Assembly (NCBI GenBank): GCA_047619485.1
Contig: JBLHKE010000004.1
Coordinates: 1-37,745, forward strand
DNA length: 37,745 nucleotides
DNA from: JBLHKE01 sp047619485
GTDB taxonomy: Bacteria; Verrucomicrobiota; Verrucomicrobiia; Verrucomicrobiales; DEV007
Direction of reading: 5' to 3'
Shown: piece by piece, positions 19,370 to 27,475 of the stretch
How positions within the stretch are numbered: the first letter of the stretch is position 1
Layout: every line of letters begins with the position of its first letter
Notes under the pieces: model-generated
What the model was told of the DNA's origin: nothing
What the model saw: only the letters and a program-made list of their open reading frames with translations
Databases searched by the model: none
Translations under genes and position numbers: made by a program

Positions 19370-19951
19370 ATGACGATCGGAATTCTAGACATCGCCAGTA
19401 TCGTGCTCGTGCTCGCCGGCCTGCTGTTCTTCCTCGGCGCCTCGATCGGACTGTTGCGCTTCCCGGATTTCTACACCCGCATGCACGCAGCGGGCAAGGG
19501 CGATACGCTATCGACATTGTTGATCATGGGCGGTGTCTGCCTCTACGAACTCAACAAGCTTGACCCCGCGCACGGAGTCGTCGTGAGCGTCCTACTAATC
19601 GTGATCAAAATCCTCGCCATCGGCGTGTTCATCATGCTGACAAGCCCGACCAGCACCCACGCATTGATGAAGGCTGGCTACGATGACCACATCGAGCCGG
19701 TCGGCGAACTCGACGAGATGGAGATCGAAATGCCGGCACTGAACGGAGCTGCAGCAGCCGTCGATACACAGAGCCCGCCGGAAGAAGAACCCGCGCCTGT
19801 GGCGAAGAAGGTAGCGACTAAGAAGACCACCGAAAAAAAGAAGGCAAGCAAGAAGGTCTCGAAAAAGAAGGCGGCGACCGCCAAGAAAAAGGCTCCGGCG
19901 AAGAAGAAATCTACCACTAAGAAGAAGGCACCTCGCCGCGAGAAAGATTGA
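19370..19951 (+). CDS. mrpG: Mrp/Mnh antiporter subunit G with a lysine-rich tail
   Basis: Residues 1-105 are a normal three-helix MrpG/PhaG domain (LLFFLGASIGLLRFPDFYTRMHAAGKGDTLST). An acidic linker follows (about 110-145), then roughly 48 residues made almost only of Lys, Ala, Thr and Ser, like the C-terminal tails of histone H1-like bacterial proteins. MrpG proteins are normally about 100-130 residues, so the 193-residue length comes from this tail. The tail is expected in the cytoplasm and could bind nucleic acid, acidic lipid or acidic proteins; this is inference. It starts 3 bases after mrpF; the next gene starts 3 bases after its TGA. Confidence 0.9.
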   Translation: MTIGILDIASIVLVLAGLLFFLGASIGLLRFPDFYTRMHAAGKGDTLSTLLIMGGVCLYELNKLDPAHGVVVSVLLIVIKILAIGVFIMLTSPTSTHALMKAGYDDHIEPVGELDEMEIEMPALNGAAAAVDTQSPPEEEPAPVAKKVATKKTTEKKKASKKVSKKKAATAKKKAPAKKKSTTKKKAPRREKD

Positions 19952-19954
19952 TCC

Positions 19955-20200
19955 ATGATTTGGCAATTCGACATCATCATCCTGATTTTCCTCGTGATCA
20001 CCGCGATCATCTCGCTGCGCCTCAATGATCTCCTCGGCGCTTCGATCGTACTCGGTATCTACAGTTTTTTAATCTGTCTACTGTGGGCGGAGATGGAGGC
20101 CGTCGATGTCGCATTCACCGAAGCCGCTGTCGGCGCTGGCGTCAGCACGGTCATCATGATCGCCACCGTCTATCACACCAAGCGTCGCTCGAAAGACTAG
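19955..20200 (+). CDS. DUF4040 / MbhD-like Mrp subunit (split part of MrpA)
   Basis: The 81-residue, two-to-three-helix protein matches the domain found at the C-terminal part of MrpA and as the free MbhD subunit of membrane-bound hydrogenases: LNDLLGASIVLGIYSFLICLLWAEMEAVDVAFTEAAVGAGVSTV. The acidic EAAVGAG helix is thought to belong to the ion path in the family. It is encoded between mrpG and mrpB, 3 bases after the former and 9 before the latter. Confidence 0.88.
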   Translation: MIWQFDIIILIFLVITAIISLRLNDLLGASIVLGIYSFLICLLWAEMEAVDVAFTEAAVGAGVSTVIMIATVYHTKRRSKD

Positions 20201-20209
20201 ATCCCTGAT

Positions 20210-20968
20210 TTGAAAATACTCGGCCTCATCGCAGTCATCATCACAGGATCCCTGTTGCTCTACGCATCAGGGGACTTCCCGGCGTGGGGTGATGCCAACT
20301 CGCCGGCCAACAGAAATCAGGATGTCTCGGTTCGCTACATCGAGGATGCTTACAAGAAGGCGAAGACGCCGAACGTCGTCACCGCGGTGCTCGCCGACTA
20401 CCGCGGCTTCGACACGATGTTCGAGACGGTCGTCATCCTCGTTGCCGGGATCGCCATCATCTCTGTCCTCAGCGTCATCGGCAAAGGCGACCAGCCACGT
20501 GGCGGAGATATCGAGGAGCGGCCGGAGGTACCAGATTTGATCATCGTCCAGACCTGCAAACTGGTGATACCGATCCTGCAGATCTTCGCGCTCTACGTCG
20601 TCGCCCACGGCCACTACAGCCCGGGTGGCGGTTTCCAGGGTGGCGTCATGATGGGTGCCAGCCTGATCCTGCTAGCCCTCGCCTGCGGACTGCCGACCGC
20701 CCTGCAGCGACTCAGCGAGCGCGGCGCGGTGGTTCTCGCCGTCATCGGCATCGTCATCTACGCCGGCTGGGGAATGCTCTGCCTCCTGATGGGCGCCAAT
20801 TTCCTCGACTACGGTGCCACCGACCCGATCCTACCTGGCTCGGAACCGATGGCCCACTCGCACAGCGCACTCATCGTCGAGACCGGTGTCGCGTTCACAG
20901 TCACCGCGATTATGTTCGCGATCTACGCCAACCTCGCCACGCGCGGAAGATTGAAAGGAGGCCTCTAA
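20210..20968 (+). CDS. mrpB: Mrp subunit B with an MbhE-like N-terminal domain
   Basis: The 252-residue protein begins with an MbhE-like part (about 1-95, containing YRGFDTMFETVVILVAGIA), equivalent to the very end of large MrpA proteins. An MrpB domain follows (about 110-250: LVIPILQIFALYVVAHGHYSPGGGFQGGVMMGASLIL). The start is a TTG at 20210; no ATG fits until inside the conserved region, so the TTG is probably real. It ends with an AAAGGAGG that serves the next gene. Together with DUF4040 it supplies the C-terminal MrpA modules that otherwise are missing here. Confidence 0.88.
   Translation: MKILGLIAVIITGSLLLYASGDFPAWGDANSPANRNQDVSVRYIEDAYKKAKTPNVVTAVLADYRGFDTMFETVVILVAGIAIISVLSVIGKGDQPRGGDIEERPEVPDLIIVQTCKLVIPILQIFALYVVAHGHYSPGGGFQGGVMMGASLILLALACGLPTALQRLSERGAVVLAVIGIVIYAGWGMLCLLMGANFLDYGATDPILPGSEPMAHSHSALIVETGVAFTVTAIMFAIYANLATRGRLKGGL
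20954..20961 (+). promoter_or_regulatory. Strong ribosome binding site for mrpC
   Basis: AAAGGAGG lies 8 bases before the mrpC ATG (20970) and overlaps the end of mrpB. It is the clearest Shine-Dalgarno in the window, showing that the host can use this signal even though the chaperone genes and secA lack it. Confidence 0.8.
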
Positions 20969-20969
20969 C

Positions 20970-21455
20970 ATGGACTGGACGCTCGCCAGCTTCATCCAGG
21001 ACACCGTCGTCCCGAAGTTCAATTACTGGGTCTACATCATCCTGATGATGATCGGGCTCCACGCCATGATCTCGAAGAACAACCTGATCAAGAAGTTGAT
21101 TGGGATGAGCATCTTCCAGACGGCGATCATCCTCTTCTATGTCTCCATCGGCGTGAAGAGCGGGAGCAACATCCCAATCCTCTCCGAGGAGACGCAGCAC
21201 GAGTTCCACGAGGTGCAGCACCACAATGAGGAAAACCCCGACCACCTAATCGATTACCCGAAGATCGACGCCGCCAAATACGCCAACCCCCTCCCCCACG
21301 TGCTGATGCTCACCGCCATCGTGGTCGGGGTGAGCACGCTCGGGCTGGCGCTCGCGATCTCACAGAAGATTTTCGCAGAATTCGGCACCATCGAGGAGGA
21401 CGAGATCCTGGCACAGATCAAAACCCGCAGCGACAGCGACGACGCAAATGATTGA
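20970..21455 (+). CDS. mrpC: Mrp/Mnh antiporter subunit C (NuoK-like) with a His-rich loop
   Basis: The 161-residue protein has three helices and the NuoK/MrpC signatures GLHAMISKNNLIKKLIGMSIFQTAIILFYVSIG and LPHVLMLTAIVVGVSTLGLALAI. It is longer than the usual 110-125 residues because of a hydrophilic loop (about 67-105) between helices 2 and 3 containing five His in HEFHEVQHH plus several acids, and a charged C-terminal tail. The loop should face outside and might sense metal or pH (inference). It overlaps the next gene by 8 bases. Confidence 0.9.
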   Translation: MDWTLASFIQDTVVPKFNYWVYIILMMIGLHAMISKNNLIKKLIGMSIFQTAIILFYVSIGVKSGSNIPILSEETQHEFHEVQHHNEENPDHLIDYPKIDAAKYANPLPHVLMLTAIVVGVSTLGLALAISQKIFAEFGTIEEDEILAQIKTRSDSDDAND

Positions 21456-22968
21456 CCAACTGCCCGTCTTCATCGTCCTAACGCCGCTGTTCGGCGCGCT
21501 GCTAATCCTGTTGCTCGGGATGATCAACCGCTCTGCCTGCTTTCCAGTAGCGGTGGCCACTCTCGGTCTCTCGGCAGCAGCCGCGATCGGAACCTTCGCC
21601 AGCGTCCTCAAGGCCAGTGGTGCGCAGATCTCCTACCGGCTCGGCGGATGGGATCCGTTGCAGGGGATCGAGTATCGCATCGATGCGCTCAGCGGCCTAG
21701 TCGTCATCGCCATCACCCTGGTCGGCTTTTTAAACGCGATCTACTCGAAGACCCGCGTGCGCGAAGAGACGCCACGCCGCGAACACTACTTCTACGCGCT
21801 CTATCTACTGCTCGTCGCGGGCCTGTGTGGCATGGTGCTCACCAACGACGCCTTCAACCTCTACGTGCTGCTCGAGATCTGCTCGCTCACTAGCTATGCG
21901 CTGATCGCGATCGGCAACCGCCGCGCAGCCCTAGCGAGCTTCAACTACGTCATCATCGGCACCATCGGCGCCTCGTTCTACCTGCTCGGTGTCGGGTATC
22001 TCTACATCAAGACTGGTGCGCTCAACATGGACGGCATCCACGAGGTACTGAAGCAGGCAGGCATCGCCGACTCGCCAACGGTCAAGGTCGGCTTCATCCT
22101 CATCATGATGGGGGTCTGGATCAAGATGGCGCTGTTCCCACTGCACGGCTGGCTCTCGAACGCCTACTCCTACGCTCCGACGAGCACCGGCGCGCTGATG
22201 GCCCCGCTGATGACCAAGGTGATGGTCTACATCATGATCCGCATGATGATCAGCGTGTTCGGCATCGAGTTCGTCTTCCACGAAGAATTCTGGAGCAATG
22301 GCGTCGTCTGGATCGCGACCATCGCCGTCATCTGCGGCTCGGTGCTCGCACTGGCTCGCGACGACATCAAAAAAATGCTCACCTACCTGATCGTCGCCGA
22401 GGTCGGTTACATGGTAGGCGGCGCGTGGCTCGGCAACCGTTCCGGCATGCTCGGCGCCAGCTACCACATCCTCGCCGACGCCGCGATGACCTTCTGCCTG
22501 TTCCTCGCTGCCGGCATCCTCATCAACCGCACTGGCAAATCGCGCATGGATGCATTCGACGGCGCGTTCAAGAAATTCCCACTGACGATGACCGGCTTCA
22601 CCGTCGGCGCACTCGCGATGATAGGGTTGCCGCCGACCTGTGGCTTCTTCAGCAAATTCTACCTCATCCGTGGCGGCATCGAGGCCGGCCAGTGGCAGTT
22701 CGTCGTCGCGCTGCTGATCTCCAGCCTAGTCAATGCCGTGCTGTTCTTCCGCATCTTCGAGCGCGCGTATTTCCCGAAAGATGTCAGCTCGAACATCGAT
22801 CACCTGCCGGATCAGGAAGCACAACCCGAGCGTGTCCTCGGCCGCGTCCCCTACTCGATGCTCATCCCGCTACTCATCGCTGCCGCCTCCCTCCTCATCA
22901 TCGGTCTCGCCAACAAAACCATCGTCGCCTGGCTCGACACTGCCTTCGCTGGCCTTTCGCTCAAGTAA
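21448..22968 (+). CDS. mrpD: Mrp/Mnh antiporter subunit D (first antiporter-like subunit)
   Basis: The 506-residue polytopic protein belongs to the proton-antiporter/NuoLMN family. Residues expected for ion transfer are visible: Glu in LLEICSLTSY (helix 5), Lys in WIKMALFPLHGWL (helix 7), Lys in MTKVMVYIMIR (helix 8) and Lys in FFSKFYLIRGG (helix 12). It overlaps mrpC by 8 bases and abuts the next antiporter-like gene directly (TAA ATG). Of the three related subunits it is closest in context to a standard MrpD. Confidence 0.9.
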   Translation: MIDQLPVFIVLTPLFGALLILLLGMINRSACFPVAVATLGLSAAAAIGTFASVLKASGAQISYRLGGWDPLQGIEYRIDALSGLVVIAITLVGFLNAIYSKTRVREETPRREHYFYALYLLLVAGLCGMVLTNDAFNLYVLLEICSLTSYALIAIGNRRAALASFNYVIIGTIGASFYLLGVGYLYIKTGALNMDGIHEVLKQAGIADSPTVKVGFILIMMGVWIKMALFPLHGWLSNAYSYAPTSTGALMAPLMTKVMVYIMIRMMISVFGIEFVFHEEFWSNGVVWIATIAVICGSVLALARDDIKKMLTYLIVAEVGYMVGGAWLGNRSGMLGASYHILADAAMTFCLFLAAGILINRTGKSRMDAFDGAFKKFPLTMTGFTVGALAMIGLPPTCGFFSKFYLIRGGIEAGQWQFVVALLISSLVNAVLFFRIFERAYFPKDVSSNIDHLPDQEAQPERVLGRVPYSMLIPLLIAAASLLIIGLANKTIVAWLDTAFAGLSLK

Positions 22969-24447
22969 ATGACGACCGTCCACAGCACCATCCCCCTACT
23001 CGCCTGCCTCGCCTCGCTCTTGGCGGTGATACCGATCGTGTATTTCGGGGAGAAGAAGCGCAACCTGCGTGAGGCCTCGACCTTCATCGCGGGCTTCATC
23101 AAGTTCGGCCTGGTCGTCTCGATGGTGCCAGCCGTCCTCAGCGGCAAGGTATTCCAATTCACTTTCCTCGAACTGATCCCCGGCGTCGCGTTGGAGTTCC
23201 GCGTCGACGGCTTCGGCCTGCTTTTTGCGCTGGTCGCTTCGGGTTTGTGGATCGTCACCTCGTGTTACTCGATCGGCTACATGCGCGGCGCCAACGAGGG
23301 CAACCAGACACGCTTCTACGCCTTTTTCGCCGTGTCATTGTGCGCCACCATCGGTGTCGCCTTCGCTGGCAACCTCCTCACGCTCTACCTCTTTTACGAG
23401 ATGCTCTCGCTCGCCACCTACCCGCTGGTGACACACCACCAGGACAAAGAAGCACGCGGTGGCGGACGCACCTACCTCACCTACCTGCTGGTCACCTCGA
23501 TCGCCTTCGCCCTGCCGGCGGTGATCTTTTCCTACATCAATTCCGGTGGCAACATGGACTTCACCAGCGGCGGATTCCTCGCCGGCAAAGTCGACGCCAC
23601 AGCTGCGCTCGTCCTCCTGCTGCTGTTCGTGTTCGGCTTCTCGAAAGCTGGCGTCATGCCCTTCCACTCGTGGCTACCCAACGCCATGGTCGCTCCCACC
23701 CCGGTCTCCGCGCTGCTGCATGCGGTCGCGGTCGTCAAAGTCGGCGTCTTCTGTATCATCCGCGCCTTCACGGGCGTGCTCGGCACCGACTTCTTGCAGA
23801 CCCTCGATGTCGCCTGGGTCATCTCGTGGATTGCCGCGTTCACTGTGATCACCTCGTCACTGATCGCGCTCACCCAGGACAATCTCAAACGCCGCCTCGC
23901 CTTCTCCACCATCGGCCAGCTCAGCTACATCGTGCTCGGCGTGTCGCTGCTGACACCGCTCGGAGTGACTGGCTCGATGATCCACATCGCGATGCACGCC
24001 TTCGGCAAAATCACGCTATTCTTCTGCGCCGGTGCCATCTACATCGCCGCGCACAAAAAATACGTCAGCCAGCTGGTCGGTATCGGCCGCAGCATGCCGA
24101 TCACCATGAGCGCGTTTGCCATCGGCTCGCTCAGCGTCATCGGCCTGCCGATCACCGGCGGCCTCGTCTCCAAATGGTACCTTGTCATGGGCACCGCCGA
24201 ATCCGGCCAGACGGCGCTGCTGATCATCTTCCTCGTCAGCTCCTTGCTCAACGCAGCTTACTTCTTGCCAATCATCTACAAAGCATTCTTCCTCGCCCCA
24301 CCCGAGGGTGAGCCAATGGAGATGAAGGAGGCGCCACTCGCCTGCCTGATCCCGCTGTGCTTCACCGCCTTCCTATCGATTTTCTCATTCTTCTATCCCA
24401 CCATCTGGCTCAAACTCGCCGCAACCATCACCGGCATCGAATTCTAA
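22969..24447 (+). CDS. Second antiporter-like subunit (MrpD/NuoM family)
   Basis: The 492-residue membrane protein of the proton-antiporter family has the key residues Glu in LFYEMLSLATYPLV, Lys in FGFSKAGVMPFHSWLPNAM, Lys in AVVKVGVFCIIR and Lys in LVSKWYLVMG. The full set suggests an active ion channel half. It starts directly after mrpD with no spacer, and its TAA overlaps the next ATG by one base (TAATG), so translation is coupled. It may take the place of the N-terminal antiporter domain of MrpA. Confidence 0.88.
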   Translation: MTTVHSTIPLLACLASLLAVIPIVYFGEKKRNLREASTFIAGFIKFGLVVSMVPAVLSGKVFQFTFLELIPGVALEFRVDGFGLLFALVASGLWIVTSCYSIGYMRGANEGNQTRFYAFFAVSLCATIGVAFAGNLLTLYLFYEMLSLATYPLVTHHQDKEARGGGRTYLTYLLVTSIAFALPAVIFSYINSGGNMDFTSGGFLAGKVDATAALVLLLLFVFGFSKAGVMPFHSWLPNAMVAPTPVSALLHAVAVVKVGVFCIIRAFTGVLGTDFLQTLDVAWVISWIAAFTVITSSLIALTQDNLKRRLAFSTIGQLSYIVLGVSLLTPLGVTGSMIHIAMHAFGKITLFFCAGAIYIAAHKKYVSQLVGIGRSMPITMSAFAIGSLSVIGLPITGGLVSKWYLVMGTAESGQTALLIIFLVSSLLNAAYFLPIIYKAFFLAPPEGEPMEMKEAPLACLIPLCFTAFLSIFSFFYPTIWLKLAATITGIEF

Positions 24448-24746
24448 TGAGCAAAGAAGACGACAACAACGAAGTCGACTGGGTCTACCGCGACTCGACC
24501 AAAAAGGGACTGATGATCGGCCTCTACGTCGCATGCGGGCTTACGATCTTGGCGGAGGTTCCATTTTGGCTGTTCGGAGACGGACGCGAGACACACGGCT
24601 TTGACTGGGGCTTCGGCTTCTACCCATTCCTCGGCTTTGTCAGCTGCACGATCATGATCTTCGTCGCCAAAGGCTTGAGCTTCGTCTTAAAGAAGCCCAC
24701 CGGCTTCTACGATGACGAAGAAACTGGAGAGGAGGAGGCCAAGTGA
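24447..24746 (+). CDS. Small two-helix protein within the Mrp operon
   Basis: This 99-residue protein starts at the ATG that shares its A with the preceding TAA (TAATG), giving MSKEDDNNEVDWVYRDSTKK. Two helices follow (GLMIGLYVACGLTILAEVPFW type and FYPFLGFVSCTIMIFVAKGLS type) with acidic ends; it finishes EETGEEEAK. A longer frame reaches back to 24357 but would overlap the preceding gene by 90 bases. Position between two antiporter-like genes, overlapping both, argues that it is part of the complex. I do not recognise a named family. Confidence 0.8.
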   Translation: MSKEDDNNEVDWVYRDSTKKGLMIGLYVACGLTILAEVPFWLFGDGRETHGFDWGFGFYPFLGFVSCTIMIFVAKGLSFVLKKPTGFYDDEETGEEEAK

Positions 24747-26551
24747 TCTTCCACCCGGCTCTCGTCCTCATCCTCGGCGCGCTCCTCGTCCCCCTCTTCA
24801 AGGGAAAGGCGAAGAGCTACTACATGATCTCCTTGCCGGTGATCGCATTTTTGCTGATCGCGGCACTCCCGACCGGCGACCACTGGAACTGCACCTGGTT
24901 GGCCGGATTCGGCGATCTCTCCATTCTGCGCGTCGACAAGCTCGCCAAGGCCTTCGGCTACATCTTCACTATCAACGCCACCGCCGCGTTCATCTACGCC
25001 TTCTACGTCAAGGACAACACCCAACACGTCTCTTCCCTTCTCTACATCGGCAGCGCCCTAGGTGCCGTATTCGCCGGCGACCTGATCACGCTCTACGTCT
25101 TCTGGGAGATCATGGCGGTCGCCTCCACCATGCTAATCCTCGCCCGGCGTAGCAAACTCTCGCTCGGAGCCGGCTTCCGCTACATTTTGATCCACGTCCT
25201 CGGCGGACTATTCCTACTTGCCGGCATCGTCATCACCTTCAACAAGACCGGCTCGATCGCCTTCGAGCACTTCCACCCGGACACCTCCAAACACCTTGGC
25301 ACCTGGTTGATCCTGCTCGGATTCCTGGTCAACGCCGCCGCCCCACCATTCTCTGCCTGGCTCTCCGACGCCTATCCTGAAGGCACCATCACCGGCGCGG
25401 TCATCCTCAGCGCCTACACCACCAAAACCGCCGTCTACACGCTCATCCGCGGCTATCCAGGCTGGGAAATCTTACTCACCGTCGGTTGCATCATGGCCGT
25501 CTACGGCATCATCTACGCGCTGCTGGAAAACGACATGCGCCGCATTCTGGCCTACTCCATTATCAACCAGGTCGGCTTCATGGTGTGCGCGGTTGGCATC
25601 GGTGTGCCCTTAGCTCTCGATGGTGCCGTCGCCCACGCATTCTGCCACATCATCTACAAATCCCTCCTTTGGATGTCCGCTGGCGCCGTGATGTATCGCG
25701 TCGGCAAAAGCAAATGCACTGACTTGGGCGGCCTCTACAAATCCATGCCATGGAGTCTCTGGCTCGGCTGCATCGGCGCGCTCGCGATCTCCGCAGTCCC
25801 ACTCACCAGTGGCTTCACCAGCAAGACGATGATCCTCGCTGCCGCGTCCCACGAGCACCTCTACTGGCCGTGGTTCATTTTGGAAATCGCTTCGGCGGGC
25901 GTGTTCCTCCATGCAGGAATCAAGTTCCCATACTTCGTATTCTTCGCCAAAGATCGCGGACACCGCGTGCAGGAAGCCCCCAAGTCGATGATCGCGGCCA
26001 TGTGCATCCTCGCCTTCTTGTGCATCTTCATCGGCGTCTACCCGCAGGCGCTATACAGCATTCTCCCGCACGCCACCGAGACCACTGCCTGGAGCGTCAC
26101 CATCGACGGCCACGATTACTTCTCCGCGTGGAAGCTAGAAAAAGTTATCACCCAGCTGCAGCTCCTCCTGCTCTCAGCGCTCACCTTCTTCGTCTGGATC
26201 AAATTCCTCAAACGCACCGACACCATCGTGCTCGACACCGACTGGTTCTACCGTCGCGGTGGCAAAGGGGTCTACAAGCTGTTCGACAAAACCCTCAACC
26301 CCGCCAACACGCTCGCCCACAACCTTGTCGTCAACGGCTTGGTCGGCAAGCTCAACCGCTTCTTCAACGCCGGACCAGCCCGTCTCCTAGTTCTAGTCAT
26401 GGTGCCCTACTGGAAGATACAGGGCGCAGACCGCGACACCATCAGCGACCGCAGACGCCAGCTCTACGAGCAGACAAGACTAGGTACCTTCCCAATCGGC
26501 GTGACCGCATTCCTAGCCGTTGTACTGTTGGCCGCGCTGTTCTTCTTTTAG
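24743..26551 (+). CDS. Third antiporter-like subunit (long MrpD-like)
   Basis: The 602-residue protein starts at a GTG that overlaps the previous TGA (GTGA), with GGAGGAGG upstream as ribosome binding site. The antiporter domain has Glu in VFWEIMAVASTM and Lys in TTKTAVYTLIR and TSKTMILAA. The helix-7 position reads LVNAAAPPFSAWL, with Asn instead of the usual Lys and Ser instead of His. About 110 extra residues at the C terminus include DTDWFYRRGGKGVY and end in a hydrophobic helix LAVVLLAALFFF. I recall the VNAA text from related long proteins, so it may be a family property. It is the last gene of the operon. Confidence 0.87.
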   Translation: MIFHPALVLILGALLVPLFKGKAKSYYMISLPVIAFLLIAALPTGDHWNCTWLAGFGDLSILRVDKLAKAFGYIFTINATAAFIYAFYVKDNTQHVSSLLYIGSALGAVFAGDLITLYVFWEIMAVASTMLILARRSKLSLGAGFRYILIHVLGGLFLLAGIVITFNKTGSIAFEHFHPDTSKHLGTWLILLGFLVNAAAPPFSAWLSDAYPEGTITGAVILSAYTTKTAVYTLIRGYPGWEILLTVGCIMAVYGIIYALLENDMRRILAYSIINQVGFMVCAVGIGVPLALDGAVAHAFCHIIYKSLLWMSAGAVMYRVGKSKCTDLGGLYKSMPWSLWLGCIGALAISAVPLTSGFTSKTMILAAASHEHLYWPWFILEIASAGVFLHAGIKFPYFVFFAKDRGHRVQEAPKSMIAAMCILAFLCIFIGVYPQALYSILPHATETTAWSVTIDGHDYFSAWKLEKVITQLQLLLLSALTFFVWIKFLKRTDTIVLDTDWFYRRGGKGVYKLFDKTLNPANTLAHNLVVNGLVGKLNRFFNAGPARLLVLVMVPYWKIQGADRDTISDRRRQLYEQTRLGTFPIGVTAFLAVVLLAALFFF

Positions 26552-26606
26552 TAGTCGGGGCGTCTCGCCTCGCGGCAACTGGCCAAGGGGCGAGACGCCA
26601 CGATTA
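26552..26606. repeat. Post-stop inverted repeat between Mrp operon and lpxA
   Basis: GGCGTCTCGCC (26559-26569) is exactly inverted at 26589-26599, with weaker pairing extending out through TAGTCG and CGATTA. The left arm begins right after the TAG stop of the last Mrp gene, and the right arm ends in the TAA stop of the convergent lpxA (26604-26606). It could act as a two-way transcription stop; no T-run is present. The left arm recurs at 13874-13894. Confidence 0.65.
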
Positions 26607-27386
26607 CGCCCCCAACCGACAGACACCTTTTTTCGACTCGTCTTGGAAGAACTCGATAAACTGCCCCGCCTCGCGCCCCCACTCCATGTGCTGCGCCGCC
26701 GCCAATGCCTGGCTCAAGTTCATACCTCCCCGGTAGATGTGGTTGAAAGCTGCCTTCACTCCCACGCGCTGATCCCTCTCAAATCCTGCCCGGGTCATCC
26801 CGACCACATTCAAACCGCGCACTTGATTCGACCCTGACACCATCACAAAAGGCGGCACATCCTGGCTGATCGCGGTCAGCCCCTTCACCATCGCCAAATC
26901 GCCTACGCGCACGAACTGGTGAAAGGCCGAGCCGCCGCCGAAGAAATTTTGCGACCCCACCTGCACCTCGCCACCCAACAGACAATTGTTCGCCATCACG
27001 TTGTGATCGCCCATCTGCACGTCGTGCCCGACATGTGCTCCAGCCATCAAAAAATTCCCCTCGCCGATCCGCGTCATCGATCCTTCGCGCGAACCACGGT
27101 GCACCGTGACGTGTTCCCGAAAAACCGTTCCAGCACCAATCTCGACCCCGCTAATCGTCTCCCGGTCGAATTTAAGATCTTGCGGATCACCACCGATCAC
27201 CGCCCCGTGACCAACCTCGCAATCTCCACCAAGTGCCACGCCGGGAAGAATCTGTGCATGTCCCAGCACCCGACAACCATCCCCGAGCACCACCCCAGCC
27301 GAAACGACCGCGAACGCACCAATCTCCACGCCCTCGCCAAGTTTCGAATCTGAGTCAACGAGCGCGGTCGGGTGGATTTTTGTCAT
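26604..27386 (-). CDS. lpxA: Acyl-[ACP]-UDP-N-acetylglucosamine O-acyltransferase LpxA
   Basis: The 260-residue enzyme makes the first step of lipid A synthesis, moving a 3-hydroxyacyl chain from ACP to UDP-GlcNAc in the cytoplasm. It shows the left-handed beta-helix hexapeptide rhythm from IHPTALVD onward, the family stretch VIGGDPQDLKF (about 64-73), and AHVGHD (117-122), whose second His matches the catalytic His125 of E. coli. QDVPPFVMVSG and a C-terminal helical part follow. Its presence implies lipopolysaccharide. The other lpx genes are not adjacent, so it could be an extra copy. It is convergent with the Mrp operon. Confidence 0.93.
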   Translation of the reverse strand: MTKIHPTALVDSDSKLGEGVEIGAFAVVSAGVVLGDGCRVLGHAQILPGVALGGDCEVGHGAVIGGDPQDLKFDRETISGVEIGAGTVFREHVTVHRGSREGSMTRIGEGNFLMAGAHVGHDVQMGDHNVMANNCLLGGEVQVGSQNFFGGGSAFHQFVRVGDLAMVKGLTAISQDVPPFVMVSGSNQVRGLNVVGMTRAGFERDQRVGVKAAFNHIYRGGMNLSQALAAAQHMEWGREAGQFIEFFQDESKKGVCRLGA

Positions 27387-27475
27387 AGCGGCTCTGACTC
27401 GGTATCACCGACCCCGCGGGCAAACAAGCTCACAATCAGAATTGCCCTCAGCGCACGAGTTTCTGGGCCCAGTTC

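Noticed and set aside
23247..24311. A 354-codon frame overlapping the second antiporter-like gene
   Set aside because: It is a same-strand shifted frame, Arg/His-rich, without membrane segments; the membrane protein reading is clearly right.
25750..26736. A 328-codon frame across the end of the last Mrp gene
   Set aside because: Shifted frame of the antiporter gene running through the intergenic palindrome and opposite lpxA; composition is implausible.
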